A stretch of DNA of 64,000 nt from Maratus speciosus (Eukaryota; Arthropoda; Arachnida; Araneae; Salticidae), in the NCBI GenBank assembly GCA_963932465.1, contig OZ010788.1:674644484-674708483 (forward strand), read 5' to 3'. The notes under the pieces are model-generated. The model was not told the DNA's origin and did not search any database. It saw nothing but the letters and a program-made list of their open reading frames with translations. The position numbers were made by a program, and so were the translations under genes. How positions within the stretch are numbered: position 1 is the first letter of the stretch; each line of letters opens with the position of its first letter. Shown here in pieces: positions 30,593-41,255 of this stretch.

Positions 30593-31998
30593 TATTGGGT
30601 GCAAAAGTTCTACCCGTTTTTTAGCTAAAACAGAAAGGCCGAGAACACAAAAAGTTAAGCATCTATGAATTCCCGCATGCTCCATCATTATGTATGACTT
30701 CTTGCCATCTGTCTGGCAGTAAGTTAATCCCACGCCGATAAAACTCCTCTGTTTTATAGTCAAAATACTGTTGTAACGCCGTTTTTACAGTCTCCACATC
30801 ATTGAAGGTTCGGTGAGCAAAGGCGTTGTGTAACAATGAAATAAGGGGATAAATCGAAGGTTCAAGGTTGGGGCTATAAGCCGGCTGAGGTGAAAGTTCC
30901 CAACTAAGGCCCAGTCATTTTTGCCGAGTCCTTAAAGTAACATGGGGGTTGACTTTATCGTTTTGAAAGAGAACCCCTCTACGATTGATGAATGCTGGCT
31001 GCTTAGACGTGAGTTTTGCTCAAAATTTGTCAAATTGTTGCCAGTAGAGGTCAGCCTTGATAATTTGGTTTGGTACGAGGACCTCCTATTTGATTATTCC
31101 CCTAGCATTAAGCCATACACTCAGCAAAACATTTTTGGAATGGAGTCCACTTGTTTAGGTCGATGGAGTACCCTCTGCATCATCGGCACATGAACCTTCG
31201 ACGCTTCACATTACGGTACAGTACCCACTTCTCATCACCCGTTACAATTCGGTTCAAAAATGGTTCCCTACCCCTCTCAGACTCTGGTTGAGAGTCGGGA
31301 GAAGTGGATGTGGTCTAACCCCTCGGGATTGCACTAACACTCTAAAGCGAAAGCTGAGTTCCCGAGGTGGTCATCGCTGTCATCGCTACAGGGAAGCAAA
31401 GAAAGACAGGTGCTGATCCTCTTTTATCGTTGCCTTTCTGTAAGCTAGTGATCGAATGACACCACCCACCAATTGACCCGCTGATCGAATTTTTTGATGA
31501 AGCCAAGCGCACGCATCCGTCTTTGGACTATTGTTCTGTGTACCGAGAACATTTCGGCTAATTCTCCGACTATTGGATGCGGGGAATTTGCTATTGCTGT
31601 GTCCATATCCTCGTCAGAAACCACTGATAGGCATCAAAAACGGGCATGATCTTTACAGCTCCTGTCTCCGTCCCGGAATTTCCTAAACCAACGGTAGCAT
31701 GTGATATCGTCCACGTCATCTTCCTCATACATGTGACAAATGCTGTGGTAAGCTTTGGCTGCTGTAACGGCTTTATCATACTCCTACATTAAACAATGTC
31801 TGTAGTGGTTTTGCTTGCTTGCTATGTTGTTTCCCGTTCCGCATGAGTTCTTCTGACAAATGTTGTACCTATATATACTCTACTGCTCTACGCGTTATTA
31901 TTCACTTTCCTGACCTCGAAACATAAGCTGTAACGACTGTATTTCACTTGACATTTACTTATGCTCAAAACGGGTAGAACTTTTGCACTCACCCAATA
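30593..31998 (-). mobile_element. Mariner element nested in the TTAA element
   Basis: TA-flanked inverted ends TATTGGGTGCAAAAGTTCTA and the inverse of TAGAACTTTTGCACTCACCC. About 33 bp of TIR are shared; the right end has a 4-bp insertion (GAGT). Length of about 1.4 kb is normal for a complete mariner. It carries the minus-strand transposase relic listed next. Confidence 0.88.
30635..31830 (-). pseudogene. Mariner transposase, frameshifted, catalytic triad damaged
   Basis: On the minus strand the first catalytic block reads FLNRIVTGDEKWVLYRNVKR near 31250 (Asp intact). The second reads VLFQNDKVNPHVTLRTRQK near 30950. The third, expected as SPDLAPSDY, reads AYSPNLEPSIYPL near 30865, so both aspartates of that block are gone (N and I). 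The tail FYRRGINLLPDRWQEVIHND near 30710 is the usual mariner C-terminus. Stops and shifts in the N-terminal half (31300-31800) confirm decay. It would have been a D34D mariner enzyme. Confidence 0.82.
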
Positions 31999-33180
31999 TA
32001 ATCACCTAAAAAAATATTTTTTTTGAACAATAAAAAGGAAATTTTAGGTTCAGTTTATACAGACTGACATGAGACATATATTTTTTTTTATTTCATTAAA
32101 AAATATTCATAAGTTTTTGAGATATCACGCGCGTTAGGTCCAAACACGTCATTTGGAGAAAAATAACTTCAAAACTTCGGAAATGCCACTTCAGCTATTC
32201 CGTGGGTATAATTCTAAATACCGTAACTTCCGTTCTGATCGGAATTTCAAGGAAACAATTACATCAAAATGTTCAGAAAAGATAGTAGTTTAAGATCTAA
32301 AAAAAATTAAAATTTCGAAAATTTGAAGATTTAAGAGTCCTGAGACCCTTTAAGGAAGTTCGTCAGTAGGTTTTTATGAATGTTGGATAATAATCGTGAA
32401 AATGGTTAATAGTATATTGTTGTTCAAAATAACTACTTAAAAACAAATATTAAAAGTTACTTTGTTTAACCCTTTTGAATAGGGGTATTATATCGTTACA
32501 TTAAAATTAAAAAAATAAAATGCTAGTTAATTAAAATTTTGTTTGACAGTTTGATATTAAAATATTGTACTACATGCAGCTTCATCTTGATGGTTGATAA
32601 AATAAAACTAGTAAATATTTTTTATCTATATCCGTTTTAAACTGTAAAAATGCGCTAAAAAATTCTTGGAGTTTTGAATTTTTACGCTTTGGCACTCTTT
32701 CTACACACAGACGCTAATATGCATATATTTTTAATAATAAAGATATCAATGATATCTAATGTGATTAATTAAGTTCAAATTAAATTTGACAAGTGTCTAA
32801 AACTTAGTAGTACTTAAATTATTGAAGGCCACAAATTTTTATTGAAATTTTTATCTTGATATAGATTAAGACCGTATTTCTAATAGCACATTTGTTGGAA
32901 TGCAATTGTAATTTTTTTAAAGCACTTTAGTTTATATATATTTTTAAAAAATTCATGAATCGTAATAATCAGGGCTTGGCAAATGCGATCGCCCCTTGAA
33001 ACCAATATTTTTTACTCCACGACCAAGATTTTTAATCTGGCGGTTTTTGTAGTGTTAACGAAAGAACAAAATGTAAACGGCATTTTCCATATCCTGCACA
33101 GAAAATGACATTCTCTGCTGCTCTAGCCTGCTAGCATGTCATGTGATTAGAATGTGGGGAGAGGGTGGGCCGTTCTTACG

Positions 33181-33281
33181 GATTGATACAACAATCAAAG
33201 GATTGATTTAATACAACAATCTAAGGATTGATTTAACACAACAATCTAAGGATTGATTTAATACAACAATGAAATCGCTAA
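33181..33281. repeat. 25-bp tandem repeat and poly-C at the IR1 centre
   Basis: The unit AAGGATTGATTTAATACAAC plus AATCT repeats about 3.7 times, with starts at 33198, 33223 and 33248. A run of about 14 C follows at 33290-33303. These lie in the unpaired loop of IR1. Confidence 0.85.
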
Positions 33282-34282
33282 GGATAAATACCCCCCCCCC
33301 CCCTCCAAAAAAGGTCTTTCTGATTTTCAGTGGAATTTTTTTCCATGTACTATGGAGGATAATTCAAACACTAAACGCGTATAATTATAGAATATTCTAC
33401 ATTAAATAAAGTTATTATTTTAATATTTAAATTTCTCTCACAATCCCCCCTCCCTCTGGGCAAATACTACCAAATTTCTCTGAAAAACTGTAAACCGAAC
33501 CCTCTTGCAAAAAAAATTGCTAAACAACCTGTAAAAACGACCCACCATTCTAATCACATGACATGTCATGCTAGCTGGTTAGAGCAGCAAAGAATGTCGT
33601 TTTCTGTGCATGATATGGAAAATGCCGTTTACACTTTTTTCTTTCGTTAACACTACAAAAACCGCCAGATTAAAAATCTTGGTAGTCGAGTAAAAAATAT
33701 TGGTTGCAAGTGGTGACCGCATTTGCCCAGCCTTAATTATTACGATTCATGAATTTTTAAAAATATATATCTACCCTATATATATAAAATCCTAATGAAT
33801 CGAATTGAAACGAATTTATGTAACGATTCTATGAAACGACTGATTAAACAACTGATTACGTTTCACGGGGATTTCTCCTAAAATATGAAATACTTTGCGA
33901 TGAAATTAACACCAAAAATCCGTATTGATCCACAGATCTCAAAACTGGTATTAGAATTTTAAAATTAGAATTAGTATTCGAAATATTAACTTTTTTCTAA
34001 TTTTAAATACTTTTTTTCTAATGATGGCAACTCAAATTTTAATCATAACAGATATTTTTTTTCATATTTTAGAAAAGGTTATTTTAAATTAATTTAGCGA
34101 CGAGTTTGGCCTCCCATAAATGTATGCTAAGAAATGCATCATATTACTTTTATTCAGAATTCAATTTGTATTTCATTATCATTTTATTTAATACAAAACT
34201 TTCATTTAAAATTGGAACCTTTAAAATAAATGGCTTTTACTTCATTATTTTTTTTAAACGAAACGAAAAGAAAAATATTAGA

Positions 34283-34600
34283 CACAGATGTCATATACGC
34301 AACGGGGTACCTAATTGGCGCCAAAATGGCGTTATTTTGTCTGACATGGTAACCCGGTTATTGTTGCTTATTTATTAATAAATGTTTATTTGAATTTATT
34401 TTTTTTTTATTTACAAAAAAAAAGTTATAAATTGTTTTGTTCTATAGTTATTAATTGTTTTTTTTATTATTTATTGTTATTTCATTTTAAAAATAACAGA
34501 AAATAATTTAAAAATACATATGTAACAGGTATTTGAAAACGAGGTTTTCGCCAAATTCTCGTAAAAAAAAATCACGCCAACCCGGTGCGTATGTGACAAT
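34283..34600. mobile_element. GTCATATACGC-ended MITE, copy 1 (inside Helitron)
   Basis: Inverted ends CAGATGTCATATACGCAACG and the inverse of GGTGCGTATGTGAC. Internal ATTGGCGCCAAAATGGCGTT, TCTGACATGGTAACCCGG and GAAAACGAGGTTTTCGCCAA recur in the cluster at 48.5-49.8 kb. The open frame at 34106-34378 straddles its edge and is not a gene. Confidence 0.75.
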
Positions 34601-35539
34601 GCAACAAATCATGAGATATAATTTCCACTTCAAAGCAACGTTTTAATGTTATTACTTCTCCCGTTGACCAATTTCGCCAAATTATATAAATTGACATATT
34701 TTTTTATTTTAAATAACAAAAGAACAAATAAATTAGTATAACATTAATAAAAATACAAATAAAACGTCGAAATAAAAATCACTTGATGGCGTGAACATGT
34801 GTAATTTCCTTAATGTCAAGTGAATGTGACATTTACGATCAACCATTATTGGCATTTAATCTTATAGTTTGGCGACAGATTTTTAGTCGATGGGATAACC
34901 AAGTAGCACAGTTTTAATTTACCCCTCGGAAAATAAAAAAATGCTAACTGGCGAGTTAAAAAAAAAAGCTATTGGCGAGATTTTCACCCGGCTAACATAA
35001 AAGTACCAGGAATTCTTTGTGATCATGGCAACTTTTATGTATTTTTATTCGAAAAAATAATTTTGATTCTTTAATCAAAATGGAAACCTTTCTTATGAAA
35101 AGCGAAGGAATCAGCCCGTTGTTTATGGCAGTTACATGACTTGGACTATTATAATATAAACGAAATAATGGGGATAGAATAATATTCGGCGACTTATCAC
35201 ACCTGTGGCTGTCTAACATTAAAGTACCAAAATGGCCGCCTGGAATATAAAAAGCGAAGGGATCCGCCTAGAGCTATTGATGATAGTCACATGACTTAGG
35301 CTATTATTATAGAGATTGTTTTCAATTTTAAAAACAGCGCAAAGAATAATATTTCCTAACGACTAAAAATTTATTTTCACGTGACTATTAAAAACAGAAA
35401 ATAAAACTTTAAAATTACTATTAAATGAGTACGTGTTAAAGGCAGGAAAATATTAAAAATTATGTCCTGAAATTTTTATTTGCACGTGAATATTAAAAGG
35501 GAAAGGAAACTTTAAAATAATAAATACATTAATATGCGT

Positions 35540-35753
35540 TTAACCCTTTCACGGACAAGGCACTTCTATTCGTAAAATTTTGAAATCTGTGAATGGCACC
35601 AGAATTTACAAACAAATTTCGAAATACAAAAATGCTTTTGTTCACTTACTTAATAAAAGGGAAATTTTCATCCTAATATTCTGATGATAATGTGGCATTT
35701 AAGAATTAAAATTAAGTGGTCCAAAAATGAACCACCGTCCTTGAAGGGGTTAA
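35540..35753. mobile_element. TTAA-type MITE inside Helitron
   Basis: 214 bp, ends TTAACCCTTTCACGGACAAG and inverse CCGTCCTTGAAGGGGTTAA, TTAA at both sides. No coding. Confidence 0.8.
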
Positions 35754-36455
35754 AGCAACAAATTTTAGTAATTGTATTATGCCAATCGTTTTATAACGCT
35801 GTTAAAAAATACAGAGAGACAAAGATTCTGTTTACTTAATTCATTTTATTTTAGCTTCTTTTCAAATGTTTAACTGATCTTCTTTAACCAAACACGAAAA
35901 CAACCATTGGATGTCTTAACAGCAACTGATTCTACCTTAAATTTTTGCAATCAAAGGGAATTGAATGAAAACCCGTTTACAGGGAGATCGCTACAGGTTT
36001 ATTCAGTATAATTCAATCTTCTCTAATCTTTTTAAAACCGATCAGATTAGCGTGCTTTTAGATTCTACAGTGTCTGAACGGGGGTTGGCGTGCGTAGCTT
36101 GCAGGGGGCAGAGCCCCCTAGTATAAACTAGAAAGTTTTAAAATTACAATTGCATTCCAACAAAAAGTGCTATTAGAAATACGGTCTTAATTTATATCAA
36201 GATAAAAATTTCAATAAAAATTTGTTTGTGGCCTTCAATAATTTAAGTACTACTAAGTTTTAGACTTTTGTCAAGTTTAATTTGAACTTAGCTTATCACA
36301 TTGGATATCATTGATATCTTTATTATTAAAAAATATATGCATATTAGCATTTGTGTGTAGAAAGAGTTGTCAAAGCGTGAAAATTCAAACTCCAAGAATT
36401 CTTTTAACACATTTTTACAATTTAAATAGTAGATATAGATAAAAAAATATTTACT

Positions 36456-36520
36456 GCAGGGGTAAAAGCCTTAACGGCTTATGCCTCATGGTCTGGGCGC
36501 TCGCGTACTAAAACAACAAC
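36456..36520. mobile_element. 65-bp retroposon-like insertion with 11-bp TSD
   Basis: AAATATTTACT occurs at 36445-36455 and again at 36521-36531. The mirror arm of IR1 near 32600 has a single copy. The insert is GC-rich (GCCTTAACGGCTTATGCC, TCTGGGCGCTCGCGTAC) and ends in AAAACAACAAC, an A-rich tail as in 5'-truncated LINEs or SINEs. Confidence 0.75.
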
Positions 36521-36631
36521 AAATATTTACTAGTTTTATTTTATCAAACATCAAGATGAAGCTGCATGTAGTACAATATTTTAATATCAAACTGTCAAAC
36601 AAAATTGTAATTAACTAGCATTCATTTTAGT

Positions 36632-37500
36632 TTTAACCATTTGGAAATGGTTCTTGTTTTCGGTCGAGGATGGGGCCAAATGATGCTCGCATTTTATTTT
36701 TTTATAACGAAATTCAACGATGTTCTTTACTTTTAGAAGAATTTTTATTTGAATAGGTAATCGAAAGGCATAAAATCGTTAAAAATTGAAAAAGTTACAA
36801 AATGGGTAATCGCAAATTATCAGATATGGAAAAGTCCAAAGCCAAAGAGCGACACCGAAATGAAAATCGTCTTGCAAAGCAAAAATCGAGGTCTTCAGCT
36901 GATTATGTAGCCCATGAAAATCGAGGTATTCAACTGATTATGTAGCCCATAAAAATCGAGGTCCTCAACTAATTATGTAGCTCATGAAAATCGATTACAG
37001 AATAAAAGACGAACGCGAAAAGGGAAACAATCTAATGTTTCAATCAATTGACTGTAAAAAGCCATGTCTCGAGGGGCTCCAATCCACTAGCCACGGCGTT
37101 TTACAATCGGTCGATTCTAACCGGGAAAAATTGAGCTCAACGTATGTAATTTGTCGCAATCTGTGGATGATTCGGTGGAACTGCTTTCGATTTGTAAGCT
37201 GTTTTTCTTCTTGAAATGGGATTTGGAGAGTTTATCGATGAAGGTTTTGGTCGTCTGAAGTTTGATCTTTGCTATCTGTTGTTGAAGAGGATGCGATGGA
37301 ATTTGGTGGACGAAATTTAGATTTTTCGGTTAAATTTTGTTACGAAGGTGATTTGTCACGATCTGTGGATGATTCGGTGGAACTGCTTTCGATTTTTAAC
37401 CTCTTATCTTTCTCGGCTTCTCTTGTCGAAATGCCCCAAAATTAAAACTAAGTAAATATTAAGTAAAAAAAAAATTCCAAATGGTTATTGTAATTTCTTA
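36632..37500 (+). mobile_element. Unclassified 0.87-kb insertion in the IR1 right arm
   Basis: The IR1 mirror arm lacks this segment. It contains a 35-bp repeat (GAAAATCGAGGT, CAACTGATTATGTAGC, CCAT) about three times at 36880-36990. A ~50-bp direct duplication (TCTGTGGATGATTCGGTGGA, ACTGCTTTCGATTT) lies at 37155-37195 and 37360-37400. Short inverted ends (AACCATTTGGAAATGG and CCAAATGGTT) lie near its borders. It is GC-richer than the arms. Family unknown. Confidence 0.55.
36802..36945 (+). pseudogene. Short basic open frame in the unclassified insertion
   Basis: From an ATG at 36802 the 47-codon frame reads MGNRKLSDMEKSKAKERHRN, then ENRLAKQKSRSSADYVAH. This is a lysine/arginine-rich, helix-prone start such as DNA-binding proteins or some helicase-type transposon proteins have. 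A 35-bp tandem duplication, not a multiple of three, destroys the frame, ending at TAG 36943-36945. I do not recognise the family, and the segment may be the N-terminus of a lost transposon protein. Confidence 0.35.
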
Positions 37501-39027
37501 AATTACAATTTTTTTTTTTTTTAATGCAACGATATAATACCCCTATTCAAAAGGGTTAAACAAGGTAACTTCTAATATTTGTTTTTAAGTAGTTATTTGA
37601 ACAACAATATACTATTAACCATTTTCACGATTATTATCCAACATTCATAAAAACCTACTGACGAACTTCCTTAAAAGATCTAAAATTTATTAGAGTGTAA
37701 TAAGAGTTATGAAATTTTTAACAACAAAAAATACTAAATCTCTCCACCTAGTTTTAAAATACGATGCATAATATATTCTTTAAATCAGACCATAAAAAGT
37801 AATTTAATCCGGGAAAATAAAACTTCATCAATGTAAAATCGCCTGCAAACTCGAATAATACTTCTTAAATTCATGCCCAGTTCTTAACGCTGTATTCCAC
37901 TATCGAAGAATTTGTTGTTTCCATGGCAACAACGCACTCCATTGAAATCATATCGAATGAGTTCAGAATCGGGCCCTAAGAGCAAGCTTGTGCTGGCGAA
38001 TGAGACCACTCCATAGCCTTAATCTCCTTCCTTCGCATCAGTGCTGAGTGACGTCAGTTTAGGCCTCGACTGAGCGTCAATCGCTGTCAGCGCCATCTAT
38101 TGTTTGAAATTTGAACTAAAATCAAGAATCACAGTAAAAAAACTCCTGACATCATACATAATCCTCCTGCAAGAATTTTTTAAATATCTGATATACCGGG
38201 TGTCCCAAAAATGACTGATGGATTTTAAAATTCAATAACTTGCAAACGGTGACAGATATTTGAAAAAAATTTGCAGGAGGATTGTGTATGATGTCAGGAG
38301 TTTTTTTACTGTGATTCTTGATTTTAGTTCGAATTTCAAACAATAGATGGCGCTGACAGCGATTGGCGCTCAGTCGGCGCCGAAACTGACGTCACTCAGT
38401 ATTGATGCGAACGAAGGAGATTAAGGCTATGGAGTGGGTCTCATTCGCCAGTACAATCTTGCTCTCATGCCCCGATTCTGAACTCATTCAATATGATTTC
38501 AATGGAATGCGTTGTTGTCATAGAAATAACAGATTATTCGATAGTGGAATACAGCGTTCAGAAGTGGGCATGAATTTCGCAAGCAGTATTCAAGTTTGCA
38601 GGCGATTTTGCATTTATGAAGTTTTATTTTCTCGGATTAAATTACTTTTTATAGTCTGATTTAAAGAATATTTTATGCACCGTATTTTAAAACTAGGCGA
38701 AGATAGCTTGCTACAATCTTGCTCTTAGGCCCCGATTCTCAACTCATTCGATGTGATTTCAATGGAATGTGTTGCTGCCATGGAAATAACAAATTCTTCG
38801 ATAGCAAAATACAGTATTCGGAATTGGGCATGAATATAACAAGCTGAATTCGAGTTTGCAGGCGATTTTACATTTATGAGTATCTATGAAAATTTTGCCC
38901 ACCCAATTTGCAAATTTAGTTAAAATTTCGCGAAATGATGGCAATGCAGGTATGTGAGACTGCACAGAAATCGAATCCGTCACATCTTCATTCGTTATTT
39001 TTCTAGGCAATTTGCTAGTGAGTACAT

Positions 39028-39730
39028 TTGAAAGAGTATACGTTATTGAAAATGGTTTATTCATTGGAACAGAGGATATTTCTTGTTTTGGAGTATCACC
39101 TCCTGGAACACAGTTGTGTTAAAACGAGGCGCAGTATTGAAAGGAACTTTAATGGCCTAAACGGTCCGTCAGACAATACGATAAAGGCTTTTTCGAAAAA
39201 TTTGAACGAACAGGGAACGTCAATGATGATCACATTGGAAATGTCGGTCGGCGTCGCGCTGTAGTTAAAGAATGGAGGATATTCCAAATATGGGTTTGAG
39301 GCTGAAAAAGTCACGTGATACCGGTAATTTACCCAAGGAACTTCTAACTGATAAGAAGGGAAGCTACTACTGCTTTGTCTCATGAACTGTTTCACTGGCT
39401 AGCGGGGATTTGCATTACACGTCTACGGAGACTTCCCTTTTTTACGCTAGAAGTTTTTACCTTGACCACGTGATCATAACGTAGATGGAATATCCTCCAT
39501 TGAATGCTAAAGCCGTGCAGCAAGTCATCGTTCAGCGGCCCCGGACTTCCATTTGCCGTGTTGCAACTCATGCTGGACTCCAAAGAATGACCACGCACCG
39601 TATCATGCGCCACAGTCTTAAGATGTTGCTGTACAAGATCCATACGTGCCAACCCCTGAGTGAGGATGCCATTCTTACACGCTGGAATTTCGCGATCACT
39701 ATGCTGAACACATATGCTGCTGACACATAT
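39028..39730 (+). pseudogene. N-terminal half of DUF4817-type transposase (left-arm copy)
   Basis: The plus strand reads MVYSLEQRIFLVLEYHLLEH near 39050, then KTRRSIERNFNGLNGPSDNT, a DUF4817-like helix-turn-helix found at the start of mariner-related transposases. A TIR-bounded insertion (about 39268-39498) interrupts it. The trace then continues VQRPRTSICRVATHAGLQRM, TTHRIMRHSLKM and QPLSEDAILTRWNFAITML to about 39705. There is no DDE domain on this strand: the arm is an inverted duplication of the first half of the gene only. Confidence 0.75.
39268..39498. mobile_element. 0.23-kb MITE inside the transposase, left arm
   Basis: Inverted ends AATGGAGGATATTCCAAATA and TGGAATATCCTCCATT, with CACGTGATACC and CCACGTGATC just inside. 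The matching insertion occurs in the right arm at 45286-45516, so it predates the inverted duplication. Confidence 0.7.
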
Positions 39731-39732
39731 AT

Positions 39733-40047
39733 ATATATATGTCATGATTTCGTTCTACTAATATCAAAATATTAGATTAATAGCCTCCAAACCAATATGA
39801 GTCGCCACAAATTCATTCAGAATTTTAAGATACTGTGCAGCATTCATAGTTTGCTCTCGAAAAAATGGGCCAATTATTCATTTGGAGGATATTGCGGTAC
39901 CATTAATTTACTATTAGTTTTTGGGGATGCAGCGATGACGGAACCGCAGCGTGTGGATTTTCGGTTCCCCAAATGCGCGAATTCCGCTTGTTGACAAAAC
40001 CATCGAGGTGAAAGTATGCCTTTTCAGAGAACAATATATTCCCAATA
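39733..40047 (-). pseudogene. DDE-region fragment of the same transposase
   Basis: The minus strand from 40047 reads NILFSEKAYFHLDGFVNKRN then SRIWGTENPHA, matching the first catalytic region of DUF4817-type transposases (usually F(T/S)DEAHFHL..FVNKQN.R.W). Here the usual Asp is replaced (SEKAYF). It continues the minus-strand N-terminal half at 45759-45050 once the 5-kb insertion is ignored. Further decayed coding (IIGPFF, EQTMNAAQYLKILNEF) runs to about 39790, and the end merges into a (TA)n at 39727-39740. Confidence 0.7.
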
Positions 40048-41255
40048 GGGCCATTCCACGTCAAATCAGGCAGTAAAATATCAATATGTAACCCACCATC
40101 ACAGATTTTAATGAAACTGCGTGTGTTTGTTCTTACTATTAAGATATGATCACCAGTAATTTTTTTTGCTCCTTGGTGAAATAGTTTCTGAGAAAAAAAT
40201 TGTCAAAATTTTGAAAAACTGCCGTCAGTTGGCATTCTTGATAGCTCGGTTTTCAAATGTAGCATGTCATATATATAATCATATTTCAATATCTACTCTA
40301 CAAATCATCTTCAAATAATTTATCATGTTTAAACACTAAGAGTGTCTTTTATCTTATGAATTTTTAAAATCAAGAATTTTGTCAAAAATAATGTGTTAAT
40401 CAAAAATTTATTATTAACCGAAAGCAGGGTGTTATTACTTTTTTTTAATTGTACGTAAAAATATCTTTTAAATGGTTATAAAATAAAAATAGTGAACATA
40501 TGAGAAAAAATTATCAAAATTTTGGAAAAATGCCACGAGTTGCCATTAATGATTGTTCAATTTTCAAAGGCCTCATTTTATATATAAAATCATATTTCAA
40601 TAACTAATAAAGAAATCTTCTTGAAATAATTTATGCAAGGTAAATAAAGTATGTAGATTATGAAAAAAATATTGCTGTAATGTTAAAAAATATTTAAATG
40701 TGTCTAAAAAATTGTATAATCTTTGAAATCAAAAATATTTTACAAAAAATAATGAAATTATTAAAAAATCTTTATCAATCAGAGGCGGAGTTTCTCTGAC
40801 TATTTTTTTAATTTTAAATTGTACATAATACTACATTATAACTGGATCTGAAATAAAAATAGTGGGATTTTGGTTGGTTTTAGTAGTATTTAAATCATAT
40901 TTAAAATTATCAATATTTTCAAATGTAAAACCTATCCAATGTATCATCCCTGGAAATATTTTTATTTATACATTTATTTTATTTTTCAAATTATCTTTTA
41001 TGTTCGTTTCTTAAGGGAAAAAAAATAAACAATATTGTTTTTTAGTAAAACTTCTAGGGCGAAGAGCAATTATCCCTTTCCAAAAAAGAGAAAAATCACT
41101 AGCTCCTCACCGCCCAATAGAAATTTTCAAAATGACAGTCCTAATCTTTAAACTCATATTTGGCTGTTAATATTGAAAATTTAGCATTGAGCTGCTAATA
41201 TTGAAAAAAAATACCAAATTTCACTCTTTTGAAGAAAATTTTGACGTATTGTGCT

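Larger units (their letters stand above)
30289..32349. mobile_element. TTAA-type element with GGGTCTCAGAACTC ends, copy 2
   Basis: Flanked by TTAA (30285-30288 and 32350-32353). Inverted ends are GGGGTCTCAGAACTCTTAAA and TTTAAGAGTCCTGAGACCC. The mirror arm near 37675 shows the empty site, one TTAA between CTTCC and AAGATC, confirming target and TSD. A mariner (30593-31998) is nested within it. Colinear with 21061-21960 outside the mariner. Confidence 0.85.
33770..36121. mobile_element. Non-autonomous Helitron, 2.35 kb
   Basis: It starts TCTACCCTATATATATAAAA and ends with a GC hairpin, GGGGGCAGAGCCCCC, immediately running into CTAG (36118-36121). This is the Helitron 5' TC and 3' hairpin-CTRR signature. 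It sits between A (33769) and T (36122), and the mirror arm of IR1 near 32930 shows the unoccupied AT site. No Rep/helicase frame is visible. It contains two smaller MITEs (34283-34600 and 35540-35753). Confidence 0.88.
29706..38190. mobile_element. Giant inverted repeat IR1 (CCGGGTGTCC family), heavily invaded
   Basis: The left end, TATACCGGGTGTCCCAAAAA, and following ~580 bp (29706-30284) reappear inverted at 37684-38190. The next block, 32354-32990, reappears inverted across 33740-33769, 36122-36630 and 37500-37680. The innermost arms are 32990-33185 and 33535-33740 around a 350-bp loop. Interruptions of the pairing are later insertions: 30289-32349 in the left arm; 33770-36121, 36456-36520 and about 36632-37500 in the right arm. 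The right terminus lacks about 65 bp because the next element abuts it. Net arm length without insertions is about 1.4 kb. Confidence 0.8.

Noticed and set aside
33181..33281. 25-bp repeats considered as a CRISPR array
   Set aside because: Head-to-tail tandem without unique spacers, in a eukaryotic transposon loop.
36506..36520. GC-rich 65-bp insert considered as a tRNA gene
   Set aside because: Too short for a tRNA, no anticodon arm or B-box consensus recognised.
38402..38659. Frames matched on both strands in the IR arms (38402-38659 and 46214-46461)
   Set aside because: Same non-coding arm sequence read twice. No resemblance to a protein family, and no conservation of frame with the copy near 29950.
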